Shown here piece after piece: positions 12,038 through 22,505 of a stretch of 64,000 nt of DNA. The position numbers and the translations under genes were made by a program. Below the pieces are notes generated by a model, which was not told the DNA's origin, searched no databases, and saw nothing but the letters and a program-made list of their open reading frames with translations. Source of the DNA: Porphyra umbilicalis (Eukaryota; Rhodophyta; Bangiophyceae; Bangiales; Bangiaceae); NCBI GenBank assembly GCA_002049455.2, contig KV918797.1, forward strand, positions 62,001 through 126,000. The letters are read 5' to 3'. Numbering within the stretch: position 1 is the first letter of the stretch; every line of letters begins with the position of its first letter.

Positions 12038-14025
12038 ATTGGAGAGTGTAGAGGTAAAAGGGGAGCGAGATGACAACGGGCGAAAGGGTCCGTCTTGTGT
12101 TTGCGAAGTGAGGCAGAGGAGATGACAAGGAGGATGCATTCAAGGGTGCGGGCGAGGCTGGTGCTGGCTGCATCAGAAGGGGCTGAGTTACATACCATGC
12201 GCTCTACAGCCAGCCCCTCTCACAGCTGCCTAGCGTTCGCCGGCCGCGAGGGCCGCCCTTCACAGCGAGCGACACGTGGGCTACGCAACACCACCCCCAT
12301 GTACACACCACCGTCGCGCTACGCGTTCACATGCGCCTCGACACTGTCTGTTAGAGAGCGTTTGTGCTCCACACGCTATGCGCGAGATGGAAAAATCACA
12401 CAACGTACGCAGCATACCAAGAACGTGCGGTCAGCTTCAGTGGCGTCCTTCAAAGAACCACGATACCCGAGACCGTCTCCGCGGCGCCGCACAGTCCATG
12501 ACACGTAACACTGCCCACGCAAACAGGCAATACGGTGGGGGAAGGATGGTATCCACCTGAACGTGGGGTGTGCACCGAAGCAAGCCACGAGAGACGAGTT
12601 GTGACTACACGAACACGCCGTGGAAGCGGGGCTTGCAATAGCTAGAGAGCACGGCCGGGGGGCAAAGTGAGGTAGTCGAACGGTCGCATACGACATGCTC
12701 CAGTGAACGGCTCGCCATATCGAGCAGAATGGGAGGCAACGGAGCATTGGGCCTTCAGGATGCGGTCATGGCGACGGCTGGGAAAGAAGTGTGTGTCTGT
12801 GGTGTGGCAGACACGACGGTCCGCAGTGGTCATTGCGAAGCAACCGATCCCCTCGCCGTCGCCGAAAACAATCAGCATGCCTTCTTGGGGGCTACTACTG
12901 GTAGCGGTACGCGGCTTTCGCAAAACATGCTCTTGTTGTAAGTGGCTTTCCGAGCGCTTTTCATGGCACATCCAGAAAGATGACAGTCCGAAACGGCGGG
13001 AAGTCCTCGGAAAGGACCTCTCAGGGCCCCACAGACTCCTCCGGACGGACTTGTCGATATATAACTTAGTTCTTATTTTCTTGGAAAACTCGGTGTCAGA
13101 CTCCAAGACTCTTCGAAGGTAGTCACGTGCAGCGTGTTGTCGGATTCGTCTGACAGGGAGCACAGCTGTTGCTCGCGTTTTGGTCGAAAGTCCCGTCGGT
13201 GACGGTACACATTGGTAGCAGTAGCGTTCTTCACCATCCCATGCGGACGTGAGGCCTGGTGGCGGGTTGCTGTTCAGGTGTCCGTTCGGCCTGTATCCAG
13301 AGCCAGATGCTACACGACTCTCCAACATCTTTTGTACCATGAGACCATCTCCCCATCTACGGCAATCACGCTATCTCCGTGGATCCGCAGGTCAGAGGCG
13401 TGCTCTTCGCGTCCTCAGTTTGGGCCCTAGAAGCCTAGGAGCACTGTGACGTTGACCCTCGCGAGGCTGCATACTTCACGATCAATTCACACGCTTGGCG
13501 TCGTGCTCCTCAGGTGAGCGGTGGACACCGTCCAGCGCACGTTTTAGCTGTCACAGACACTTGCGGTACGTGGAGTTTGCCCTGCTTCCCCTAGCATGGC
13601 TGGGCGTGATTCTTGTTGCACTCTGTCGATGGCTCTGCTCCACAGTTCTGTTTTGCACCCTAGCCCAACCCAGAGGTTGAGAGGGGATGTAGCGTGATGC
13701 GCAATCCCGGACAGACAGACTGATGATTGCACCGCACCGCCCGACGTTTTACGTGTGCGGAGCGAGACAGTCAGCGAGACGGAGTGGATGGGAGGTACCT
13801 GCTGATGTGGGAGCTGTACCTTAGTGTAACTTATGTAAGCAGGGGTCAGCACCCATTTCTTCCTCGTTGTCCTTTCATTGCCCTCCTTTCTTCTTGTTCC
13901 TGTTCTTCTTTGCGCCTGCTTGGTCGTGTATCCTCGCATTGCTGCCTTCTACGCCACCGCCTGCGGCATCCTCTGGTACTGATGCAAGACCCAAGGAGCC
14001 CTCGGGGGCTGGGTTCCTTCCATCA
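12038..14025. other. transposon interior between divergent genes
   Basis: This sequence lies between the two divergently transcribed genes and could hold promoters or non-coding exons. A minus-strand ORF at 12642-13340 (232 codons) has no recognisable domain and is not called. A strongly pyrimidine-rich stretch at about 13860-13980 on the plus strand, ending ATGCAAG, resembles an intron 3' end just upstream of the ePHD exon. Confidence 0.5.
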
Positions 14026-14418
14026 ATGTCCCCATCGGGAGCGATGATGTGCGTCCTGTGCCCGGCACACCACAGACACGTACGCACCATCACTTCCCAG
14101 CTAGTCGGACCGTTCCCCAACTTCCAACCGCCCATGATCCTTCACGTTCATCTTATTTGCGGCATGTGGGCGCCCGAGGTGGATTGGGAGCGCGGTCACG
14201 ACCGCCTCGTCAATGTGCATGAGGCCTACGCTCGGGGTCAAAGGACGAAGTGCTCAGTCTGCAGCAGTATCGGCGCGACTATCAAGTGCCAAGTGCTGAC
14301 CTGCACCAAGAACTTTCATTTTGCGTGCCTTGCTACCGGTGGCTGAGTGACGCAAGAATCACGCTTCCTTGCGACCTGTTCTCTGCACGCCAAGGATGCG
14401 GAAGCGACGCCACCATAG
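14026..14418 (+). CDS. ePHD (extended PHD) zinc-finger exon, interrupted by TGA
   Basis: From ATG 14026 the frame shows the ordered features of an extended PHD finger: CVLC with a following His, the HVHLICGMWAPEV core, a KCSVC-SIGA-IKC cluster and NFHFACLATG. An in-frame TGA (14344-14346) follows immediately. The same frame then continues with QESRFLATCSLH, the expected last Cys-His pair of the domain, up to TAG 14416-14418. In known ePHD fingers this point often carries Trp, so I read the TGA as a nonsense change. The domain class normally reads chromatin or nucleic acid (family knowledge). It is probably one exon of a larger gene continuing rightward. Confidence 0.7.
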
Positions 14419-14613
14419 CGCCTTCCCAGACCCGAGGCGGGATATTGTCGTACCGCTCGTCCCGTAGACACTGAGCAAGACGACGCCGAGAAGGGGCTCG
14501 ACACTCCGCATGGGAACATCACGGGGCTGCGCCGAAACGCCACCGAGACCATCTGCGCAGCTGCCTGGCTCGTCACATCAGAACCTCCTGCTCCCGGCAA
14601 TCTCTCCAGCGCC

Positions 14614-16120
14614 ATGCGTACCGGGGAGGTGCACTTTACCGCTGTCTCTGCGGCTGCCGCTCTTGCAGCTGCATCGGATATACGCCACGAGGCTCCGTCG
14701 CGCCGCGGGAAGGCGGTGGTCGCTCACTACCCTGTCACCCGCATCAAGAACCCAAGTGCCCGTGCTTCTCCCGCTGCAGGGCCAAACGAACCCTCTGCCT
14801 TGCCATCAGACCCAGCTGAGGGGACGGCAGGCGAGACAGGTGGCCCAGTTCTTCTGCTTCGCAACCTGCGGCACGCCCCTTTCTTTGCGCCAGGTCACTT
14901 CCGCAAGGTGGCCCCGACCGTGCCTTCCTCCTTCAATAACACCAACGTGGTCGGCGTTTTGAACGTACCGAGGGCACGTCCTGCCACCAGCTCCGTCGTG
15001 GCTCCGTCGTCACGGAAGGGAGTGGATGCCGTAGGAGGACCCAGTACTGGATTGGACTCAAGGGGGATGGTGGTCCCCCCATGTCAAACGCCCGGACGAT
15101 GGCTCATCTGGCGGCCACAGCTGCAGAGAAGCGGTTAGGGCAATCGGTGGCGAAGGCTGCTCCGCATATGGCAGGGAGGCCGCCGCAAACTCCCGCCACA
15201 CGACAGCCGCCAGTCTCCGCCCTCCGGTTGGCCTTGTCGCCGTCTCCTGCAAAGAGCTCCTCTCAAGGCCTAACATTGGCACCGGGGCCATCTACGGCGC
15301 CAGGTACAAGTACGCCATCTTCAACGTCCACTGCGATGATGACGTCGTCCACATCACTTCAAAATTCTGCCCTGCCCACGCCGTCCACACCTGCATCTTC
15401 AGAGTCATCAAGATGTCCCACCTGCTCGAGCTCACCATTGCCGGCGGCGCCTTCGTGCCGACGACGGACCTACAGGTCCGTACCACCGCCGCGACAGAAG
15501 CCGACCATGGCGGCCCGGTACTCCGCTATTTGGTTTGGCGGGGATTCTGCGACGCAAGCGCTGCTCAACGTTTGGGGAGGAGACGGGGCAGACGGAGATG
15601 AGGGTAACGGCGCGGCAGCTAGTGACGGCCAGGCAGCCGACGCATGCGCCGACGACGACGCGGGAGCGGGGTTGAAAAAGGGCGTCAAGGCGGGAGAGAA
15701 GGTGGGTGCCAAGAACGTGACGATTGAGGAGCCGGTTGGCGGCACCGGTAACCTCGGCTCACCCACTAACAACGGCGAGCATGGCGACAGTCGCACCGAC
15801 GACGAGGCGGCCGCAAAGGTGGACACGAGCCTGAGAGGGGGCCAGATGGTGGGTGCGACCAGTGACAGAGGCGCACGTGCCACCAGGCACGAGCCTGACA
15901 AGGACGTCGCCGATAACGACGCGCTCAACGACGAAGATGAAGAGATCTTGGCTGAAGGCAACGCCGCACAGGACAGCGCGTTGATGCAAAGCAACGCGGA
16001 GGGTGACGGAGTGCCCGACCAACCACGCACTCCAAGGTAAGCGACAGCACAAGAAAGCTACCGACGCTGCGAGGGCTGCCAATGATGAGGTGGAGGTCAT
16101 TGTTATCGACTCCGACTGAT
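14614..16120 (+). CDS. probable downstream exons of the ePHD gene, acidic C-terminus
   Basis: Coding-like sequence passes through three frames: 14614-15080 (Ala/Ser/Pro-rich), a better-folded stretch at about 15200-15480 in a second frame (words YKYAIFNVHCDDDVVHITSKF and FRVIKMSHLLELT), then 15500-16038 in a third frame, rich in Asp/Glu/Gly and Ala. The last 140 bases are open in the first frame from 15985 and end DEVEVIVIDSD before TGA (about 16118). I could not place introns that join these frames cleanly, so the exon structure is unresolved. The VIVIDSD end fits a SUMO-interacting motif (four aliphatic residues followed by acidic ones). Confidence 0.4.
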
Positions 16121-17294
16121 TAGATGCAGTATAACAAAAAAGAGGTAGCAGAAAGCTAAAGCATCTGTTCGACTCGTTTCCAACAAGCGCATGAGGAGAT
16201 CACATAGAGGCAGGGACAGAGGGACGAGAGCGACACTGTACAGGAAAGGCAACCAGCATTGCACGTGACATGTCAGAGAAGGCACGTGGCTGCCCCCAGC
16301 ACGTGGCCGCTCCCCAGTCAAACACATGCGGTGCATCTCCTCCCTCCAACAGGCTCAAAAGGACTCGACCGTCCATGTTGATCCTCTTCTCCCTCACGGC
16401 CTCGGAAGCGGATGATCCCGTCGGAACACCATCGAGACAGCGCGCGGCAGGAAAATACAACGATGGACGTGGACCGTGGGGGATGCGGTGGTGCACGACG
16501 TGGGTCAGGTCCTGTAAAGTCTTCGATCAGTTCCGGCGCTCTCGCACGTGAAGACGACACGATGAAGACTGGGTCCTGTGCAGACCGGGGACGGGTACTC
16601 GTGTTCCACCGGAAGACGTCGCTTCAAAAAGAATGCTAGAAGACACCTTTTTCAATCTTCAACGGAAGAAAAGGCAACGGATGTGCTCGAAAGATCTAGC
16701 GCGTACTTTGAGCATCTGCTCTGAAGTATCTCGTGGAAGAGTGCCCGAAAGATCGGGAAATATCGGACTCGTCGAGGGGTGCTGGTCTTCTATTGGCGCT
16801 CGAGGAAACTGCGGGGAAAAGGTGGTGGCCTGTTTTTGCTGCCTGCTGAGTGTAGCGCCCACTCCCTGAGCTGGTCCGGTCACGCCAATTTGATCGCTCT
16901 CGCCTCGCGGATAGTGGACTCTCTCCACATGCGTGTACCCTGTCCTCGCCGCGTTTCTGACTCTCACTTCGGTGCTACAAGCGTCAAGTTGCACCACGCC
17001 ATCAAGAGACCTACAGGGCGTCCCGTGCAGGTGATGCTAATCTGCAAAACTCATCGGCCGACGGATGTCGGAACGCGCTCTCGAGCGGTACGTGCGTGTG
17101 GGGCTTTCGTTTTTCAACCGATGTCAAACCGGCCCGGCACTTGCACGTCGAGCAGGCTTGGTCCATTGTGTTTCCTTGTCTGCTCTAATGCTGCATGCGC
17201 TCGTTGCCCGATGTACAATGACTTATCCGCTTCCTATTGCCGCACCATCTCTTTCTTTCCTACGATCGTAGACGGCGCCGGATGTCTCTGCATT
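16121..17294. other. transposon interior upstream of transposase
   Basis: No gene is supported here. The transposase frame is open upstream of 17295 back to 16779, but that part (Arg/Ser-rich, no domain) reads like 5' leader. Both-strand ORFs are short and featureless. Confidence 0.5.
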
Positions 17295-20200
17295 ATGAGC
17301 AGCGGGAACGGCCTCGTCAAGGCGAAGCAGTGGGAGTGCTTTTACTGCCGCAGCAGATTTGCTGCCCAGGGCACGCGCTCCAACTGCATGGCCCGAATGC
17401 ACCCACTGCACAGTCGCCTGCTTCCACCCGCTGGCGTCAACATCTTTGGTGAGCCCGTCGTCGCCAACACCCTGGCTGCCGCTCCTGTTCCGGGTGGGTC
17501 CACTGCCGCGACTCTTGCAGGGGAGCTGCAGCAGACAACTTCCCTAGACGTGGCATTGGCTTCTACGCCTTCTCCAGTTGGGAGACTGAGCGCAGCTGCT
17601 CGAGGTTCCAGCCCGGCGCGGCGGACGAGACATGTGTTTTCGGGCTCGACCTCCGCAAAGTTGCGTGCCTACTACGAGCGCAAGCCTGAGGCGGGCCTGA
17701 CGACCCCATGCGTACCTCTTTCCTGCGCCGAAATACCAAGTAAGTTCAACTGTGACGCCCTTACGGGCCTGCTTCGCTTCGCCCTGAGCGCTGGTGGAAG
17801 TGGCTTATCAATGGCTCACCAGCAGCAGTTCTCCAAAGTCGTCCTCGACGTGGAGATGGCGGCCACGGGGGACAGGCTTGGTGTGGTTGGCACGGCCTTC
17901 CCTACGCCCAGTGCTTTCTTGTCCGCGGTCCCTGAGGAGCAGAGCCGGTGTTTGGCCAAGCGCATGTGGGAGCAGACGCCCATCCGCATCAACGGCGTGA
18001 CCTACATGTTCTACTCCAGAGACCTCTGGCTCGTTGCAAAGGAGTTGTTACTAAAAGCAGACGACATCCAGTTGACCGGCGAGGCCCTACCTGCCGGACC
18101 GGATGGCACGAGGATGCGGTCTGAGAGCATGGATAGCAACGACTTTTTGCGGGAGGAGGTCAAAGTGAGGCGCTTGCACCCCGGCGCTTTTATGCTCGGG
18201 GTACAGTTGTATCTGGACGAGGCGTTGGTGTCTTGGTCCGGGGCCCATTACATCTTCCCTATCCGTGCCCGAGTGGTCAACGTCAAAGATGACGGCGGCA
18301 TGTGGGTGACAGTGGGCTATCTGTCTCACGTTCCCGAACCGGTTGGTCAGACGGAGGCAGACAGGTTGACGGCGAGCGACGCCCGCAACGATCTTCTGCA
18401 AAGGAGCCTCGCCATCCTTTTGCGTCAGTTCAACCGTGTCAGCCAACAAGGAGAGCAGGTGCAACTCAGTGGCAACAAGTCGGCGATGGCCGTGTCACGG
18501 CTTGTCGGCCTCATGATGGACCAGCCTCAAGAGAGAAGCTTAATGTCCCTGATGGGCAACGGATGCCAATTGCCTTGCTCCTTCTGCTGTGTGCATCGGG
18601 ACAAGGCCGGCGTCGCTACGGCCGGCCAAGCAAAGCCTCGAGACGTCATTGCTATCGTTGAGGCGCAGCTGGCAGCGGCTGAGCTCCGAGACCGTGACCC
18701 TCGAGTATCGCTGCGGAGTTCTTTGAAGCGAGAGCACAGCAGCTTGGCATTTGTGCTTGCCGTTGCGGCCGTTCACGGCTTAACTACCGGAGACCTCATG
18801 CTCTACAAGATTGTGTCGTTTGACCTCTTGCACGTATGGAAGCTAGGCATCCTGCGGCTCCTGGGGGAGCGGTTTCCAGACTTCATGGTCAGCGTCTGTC
18901 ACGGTTATGTCGGCGGGCAAGTTGGGTCGCGCGCAACACCTGACATCTTGAACAAGCGGGGCTGGGAGATCGGCCAGCGCTGCGTTCCAGCACCAACACC
19001 ACCTGGGTACGTTAGCTTTCGCTGCATTTCCGCTTGTTTGTTTTCCGCGCGCAATGGTACGATGGAGTGGATGTCCTTGCCGCAACTGTCGACAGCGCGT
19101 ACGCGCAATAGGGCTGTCCGGAAGCTGACCCACCCTTCTCCTTCTGTGCTATCACACGTATTGGCGAGTTATTTCTTCCATGCTACTGGCCTGCCCCTCC
19201 ACGTGGTCATCGCCATCCCCGACATCCAGATGCTTTCTACGGAGCACCGTCAAGCAGACTCAGAAGACAGGCCGGCAATGGCGACACGCTTCACTGCAAT
19301 GGCCTCTCACTATGGCGGGTTTGGATATTCCATCTCCACTTTCACGACTTGTAGCGCCTGGATTCCGCGCGCCAACCAACGGTGACGCTACAACGACATG
19401 TGCTGCTGCACAGGCTGTCCCAACCCGGCGAGGAGCTACTGCCGCTGCCTCGCCCGCACCAGCAGCCGCCCAGCTGCCGGATTTCTTCGACGACGGCTTT
19501 GGTGATGGTCACGGTGACATTGCCGGCGACATCCACGAGGAGCCTGCCGAGCCTCCGGCTCCCCAGATGGGTACCTCTGCTGAGCACAAGGCGTTGTTTG
19601 GTGACGCATCCATGCAGGATGCTGTCTTAGAGCTGTACTGCCGTGCCGCCAAGCTCACCAACAGTTTGTTTGGCGACAATGTTGCCGACTGCACGGCCAT
19701 GTCCGAGAAGGAGATGTGACTGCTGGCTGACGAGGCCTACACCTTCATTGTAGACTTCCTACAGGTCCTTTTGGGACCCATCCACACAACGAAGGCGCAC
19801 CGTCTCGCCTTTCACCTGCTACAGGAAGTCCTCGGTCGAGGAAACCTGTGGGAGGGAGACACTTCGGAGAACGAGACGCTGCATGGCAATTGCAAGCGTA
19901 TGTACAAACGATGCAATAAGAACGGCCCCGGACTACTGCTCCAAATGATACGGTGCGCGGAGCTGCAGGAAGAGGTACTCCGCGAGCTCGTCGAAGAAGA
20001 ACTTGCTGGCTGCCCCGACGGCGATCCACCCTTGCTCGCATCCTCCTCCGTGGTGGGAAACCACGTGCCACTGCAGGGTGATGACGACAATGGTGAGCAT
20101 GACGTAGAGGCTTACCCTCTGTCCCCGCGCGTCGACGTGCCGAGGCCACAGTCGGGTTTCGTCGGTCTGTCGCGTGCTTCTCTTCCATGTCGCCCGGAAT

Positions 20201-20750
20201 GCAGACTCTGGGGAAGGCGCTCGGCGCATTCTCGGACATAGCCATCACCGTGGCGGCCTCCGTCGCATTCTTCGCAACTTTCGAGTGGGGCGCACCCAGT
20301 GCCGTGCAGACGGGCAAGGCGACGGAGTACTTTCGCGGTGCGCCTTGGTTCGATGTCGTGCGGTACCGTGACGCCGCGGGTGATACGCACTACGGCGAGC
20401 TCCGGCTTGTCGTCCAGGCGGTCCAGGGCGAGTGGCGCGATGTCGTCACTGTGCACCACCTGCGTCGGGTCCCGTCACGGGAGAACTGCGTCCTCACGCG
20501 GTACAAGTGTCAACGCCTGGGCTGGTACTTTGAGGACCCCAGCGACGACTGGCCCGCTTTGAAGAGCATCCCCATGTCCAACCTCCTGCGTCTTGAGCAC
20601 ATGGTCTGTCACTGGGGTGACCTCGTCGCGCGTCATGGCTTGCGAGCGATGCCGTCCACCACTCCTCGCACTGCAGCAGAGCGTCGACGAGAGCGGTTCT
20701 TCATCAACGCCTTTTACTCATGGACGAGTCGTACTTTGCATCCTATGTAG
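17295..20750 (+). CDS. CACTA/Plavaka-like DDE transposase, three exons, one in-frame TGA
   Basis: Exon 1 is 17295-19006, intron 19007-19229 (GTACGT...ATCCAG, phase 2), exon 2 is 19230-20092, intron 20093-20151 (GTGAGC...CCACAG, phase 1), exon 3 is 20152-20750. Frames match across both splices. Near the start a small Cys/His cluster (CFYC ... NCMARMHPLH) resembles a zinc finger. The catalytic region has the first acidic residue in LYLDEALVS (about residue 307), a CxxC pair in LPCSFCCVH, and FDLLHVWKLG (about residue 509). The conserved C-terminal part has TTKAHRLAFH and GDTSENETLHG, then a domain with THYGELRLVV. A TGA at 19717-19719 sits in exon 2 with clear homologous-looking sequence on both sides, so the protein is truncated unless read through. 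It is the mobilising gene of the surrounding element. Confidence 0.75.
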
Positions 20751-21249
20751 CTAGTTTTTTTACTCTACCCAGCTTACATGATTGCTGCCGACTGGGTCAT
20801 TTTCTAGCGTGTGCCCTCGACCACACCATGCGCGCGCTCCTTGTTCTATGTCAAGGTCAGACCAGTCTTGTGCGGGATGTGGGGGAGAAACACGCAGGTC
20901 GTCCCGTTGCCCCGAAAACTGCAAGGGCAATGATGCTCGTGAAGCCACCCCAATGAGCATGACGTCGAGTCAGGTTCGAAGCGGCTCTCATCAGCAACAA
21001 GTGGCCCACATGCGAGTAAGAAGTGGCCTACATGTCGAATATTAAGTAGGGATGGAGGCTTCCACTTAGAGGGGTCTCGCGAGGCCATTTCAAAAACATC
21101 GGCAGATCGGGTCACAATGCAAGGTCCCATCAGCAGACTGGGAATACGGCAACCGAACGAAATGGGGTGTCCGTTCAGGGCTTGTTGCTGCCTCAACCGC
21201 TCCCCTCAACAACCTGGGTCATGTTCGCAGATTTCTCAACGTGCCTGTC
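20751..21249. other. right subterminal region of the 12-kb element
   Basis: No gene is seen. It contains short direct repeats (AGTGGCC-CACATG-type words at about 21000-21030) and a CCGTTCAGGGC word near 21171. These could be subterminal transposase binding sites. Confidence 0.45.
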
Positions 21250-21271
21250 TGTTCGGTCAGACCGTTGAGTG
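21250..21271 (-). repeat. right terminal inverted repeat of 12-kb element
   Basis: The reverse complement reads CACTCAAC, six variable bases, ACCGAACA, matching the left end at 9239-9260 in 16 of about 21 positions. Very GC-rich host DNA resumes about 15 bp later. Confidence 0.65.
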
Positions 21272-21699
21272 CTGACAAACGGAGACGACGCGGCGGGACA
21301 CCCGCCACGCGCACCGCCCCTCGCGGCGGGGTGCAGGCGGGCGGTGCGCCCGGTCGGGCGCCCGCCCGACCCCGCGCGCGCGGGCGCGCCGTCGCGGCCG
21401 CGTGGCGGAAGCGTCGGGACGTGGCGGCGGCGGCAGCGGCGGGCGCGTGCCCCCCCCCCAGGCGGCAGGCGGGATCACGAGGGGCCCCCGTGCGCGGTAC
21501 GTGCAACCCCCCGGCGCGCGCATTGCGGGCGGGGTGTGCGGGCTGCGCGGCGCGCGCGGGCGCCGGTCGCCCCGCGCTGCGGCGGCCGCCCGCCGCCGCC
21601 CGCCGCCACGCGCGGCGCGCGGCCGCGCCAAGCGGGGGGCGCGCCGCGTCGGCGCCGCCGCCGCGCGCGCGCATCGAGACGGCCGGCGCGGCGGGCGGT
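21272..21699. other. GC-rich host remnant between two transposons
   Basis: This is a roughly 430-bp island of extremely GC-rich sequence with Ala/Arg/Pro-coding character on both strands. It looks like host DNA cut off from the 1-9.2 kb segment by the 12-kb element. No domain is recognised. Confidence 0.5.
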
Positions 21700-22034
21700 C
21701 GTCAGAAAAGTGTGCACTTGAACGGGAGTCTGCACGGGAGTCTCCTTGTCGGTTGCCCTGAACGAGCGATTTCCCGTCGAGGGTTTTGTGCAGTAACCAA
21801 CCCCTGGACAAGAGCGACTCCCGTTCAGGGCTGGGTTTCCAGGCTCTGTTTTGCTTCCTTGCAGCACCCGGATCGTCATGAGGTCGAACACGAGCTCACT
21901 GCTAGCATCGGCCAATCAGAGGCTTACTTCGAAAGGATCTCGCATGATAGGTGATCGTTGTGCACGCTGCACGGGTCTGTCTCTGCAGGCCTTCTTCTCC
22001 GCGCAGCTTCAGCGCCTGCCTCAGGCCCTGACTA

Positions 22035-22080
22035 TCCGTATGATACCATTCAACAACCAAGGGTCACCATTCAACAACCA
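22035..22080 (+). repeat. left double terminal repeat of pogo-like element
   Basis: The outer repeat (22035-22059) and inner repeat (22060-22080) are directly adjacent, giving two copies of ACCATTCAACAACC in tandem at the left end. Confidence 0.92.
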
Positions 22081-22505
22081 CTGTAAGGCGGTCTTTTCCA
22101 CAGTGTCTACGCATAATTCATTTCCTGGGGTTTTCCAAAACTGCCGTACTGCAACTTAGGTCATTTTTCGATGGTCGGGAAAACACGAAAGCCAAACAAA
22201 ACCCACATTACTGGACGCAGCAGGTCGTCAGCTGTCGAGCGGTGGTACTCTCGACCGAGTAGGACACCTGGGTGAGACAACACGGACGAAACCGCTTCGT
22301 AAGGGTGTTTGCCTGGGAGCGCGCCAAGCGTCCAATTTTGAGGTCAAATCGCCGCCAGAGGCACTCTCAGGCGTCCCACCCTGGTCAGCCCGCCAAAAAC
22401 CACCATCGACGCGCCCGATGCCAAGCGTCAAACGACGCTGCCCGCCTTGGCGCTCCCACCGAGAGGTCTCCTCGACTCTGAGGGGCACGCCCGACGGCGG
22501 GCGAG

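Larger units (their letters stand above)
9239..21271. mobile_element. CACTA/Plavaka-like DNA transposon, about 12 kb, three gene modules
   Basis: The boundaries are inferred from imperfect terminal inverted repeats. The left end reads CACTCAAC-5nt-ACCGAACA and the reverse complement of the right end reads CACTCAAC-6nt-ACCGAACA. Both lie close to abrupt changes from very GC-rich host DNA to moderate GC. Inside are a minus-strand three-exon gene (9579-12037), a plus-strand ePHD-finger gene (about 14.0-16.1 kb) and a plus-strand three-exon DDE transposase (17295-20750). The CACT start and the transposase type fit CACTA/EnSpm or Plavaka elements (family knowledge). I found no convincing target-site duplication, so the exact ends could be off. 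The transposase has one premature TGA, so this copy may be non-autonomous. Confidence 0.7.

Noticed and set aside
12642-13340. 232-codon minus-strand ORF in the 12-kb element
   Set aside because: No recognisable domain and no splice support; kept as unassigned sequence.
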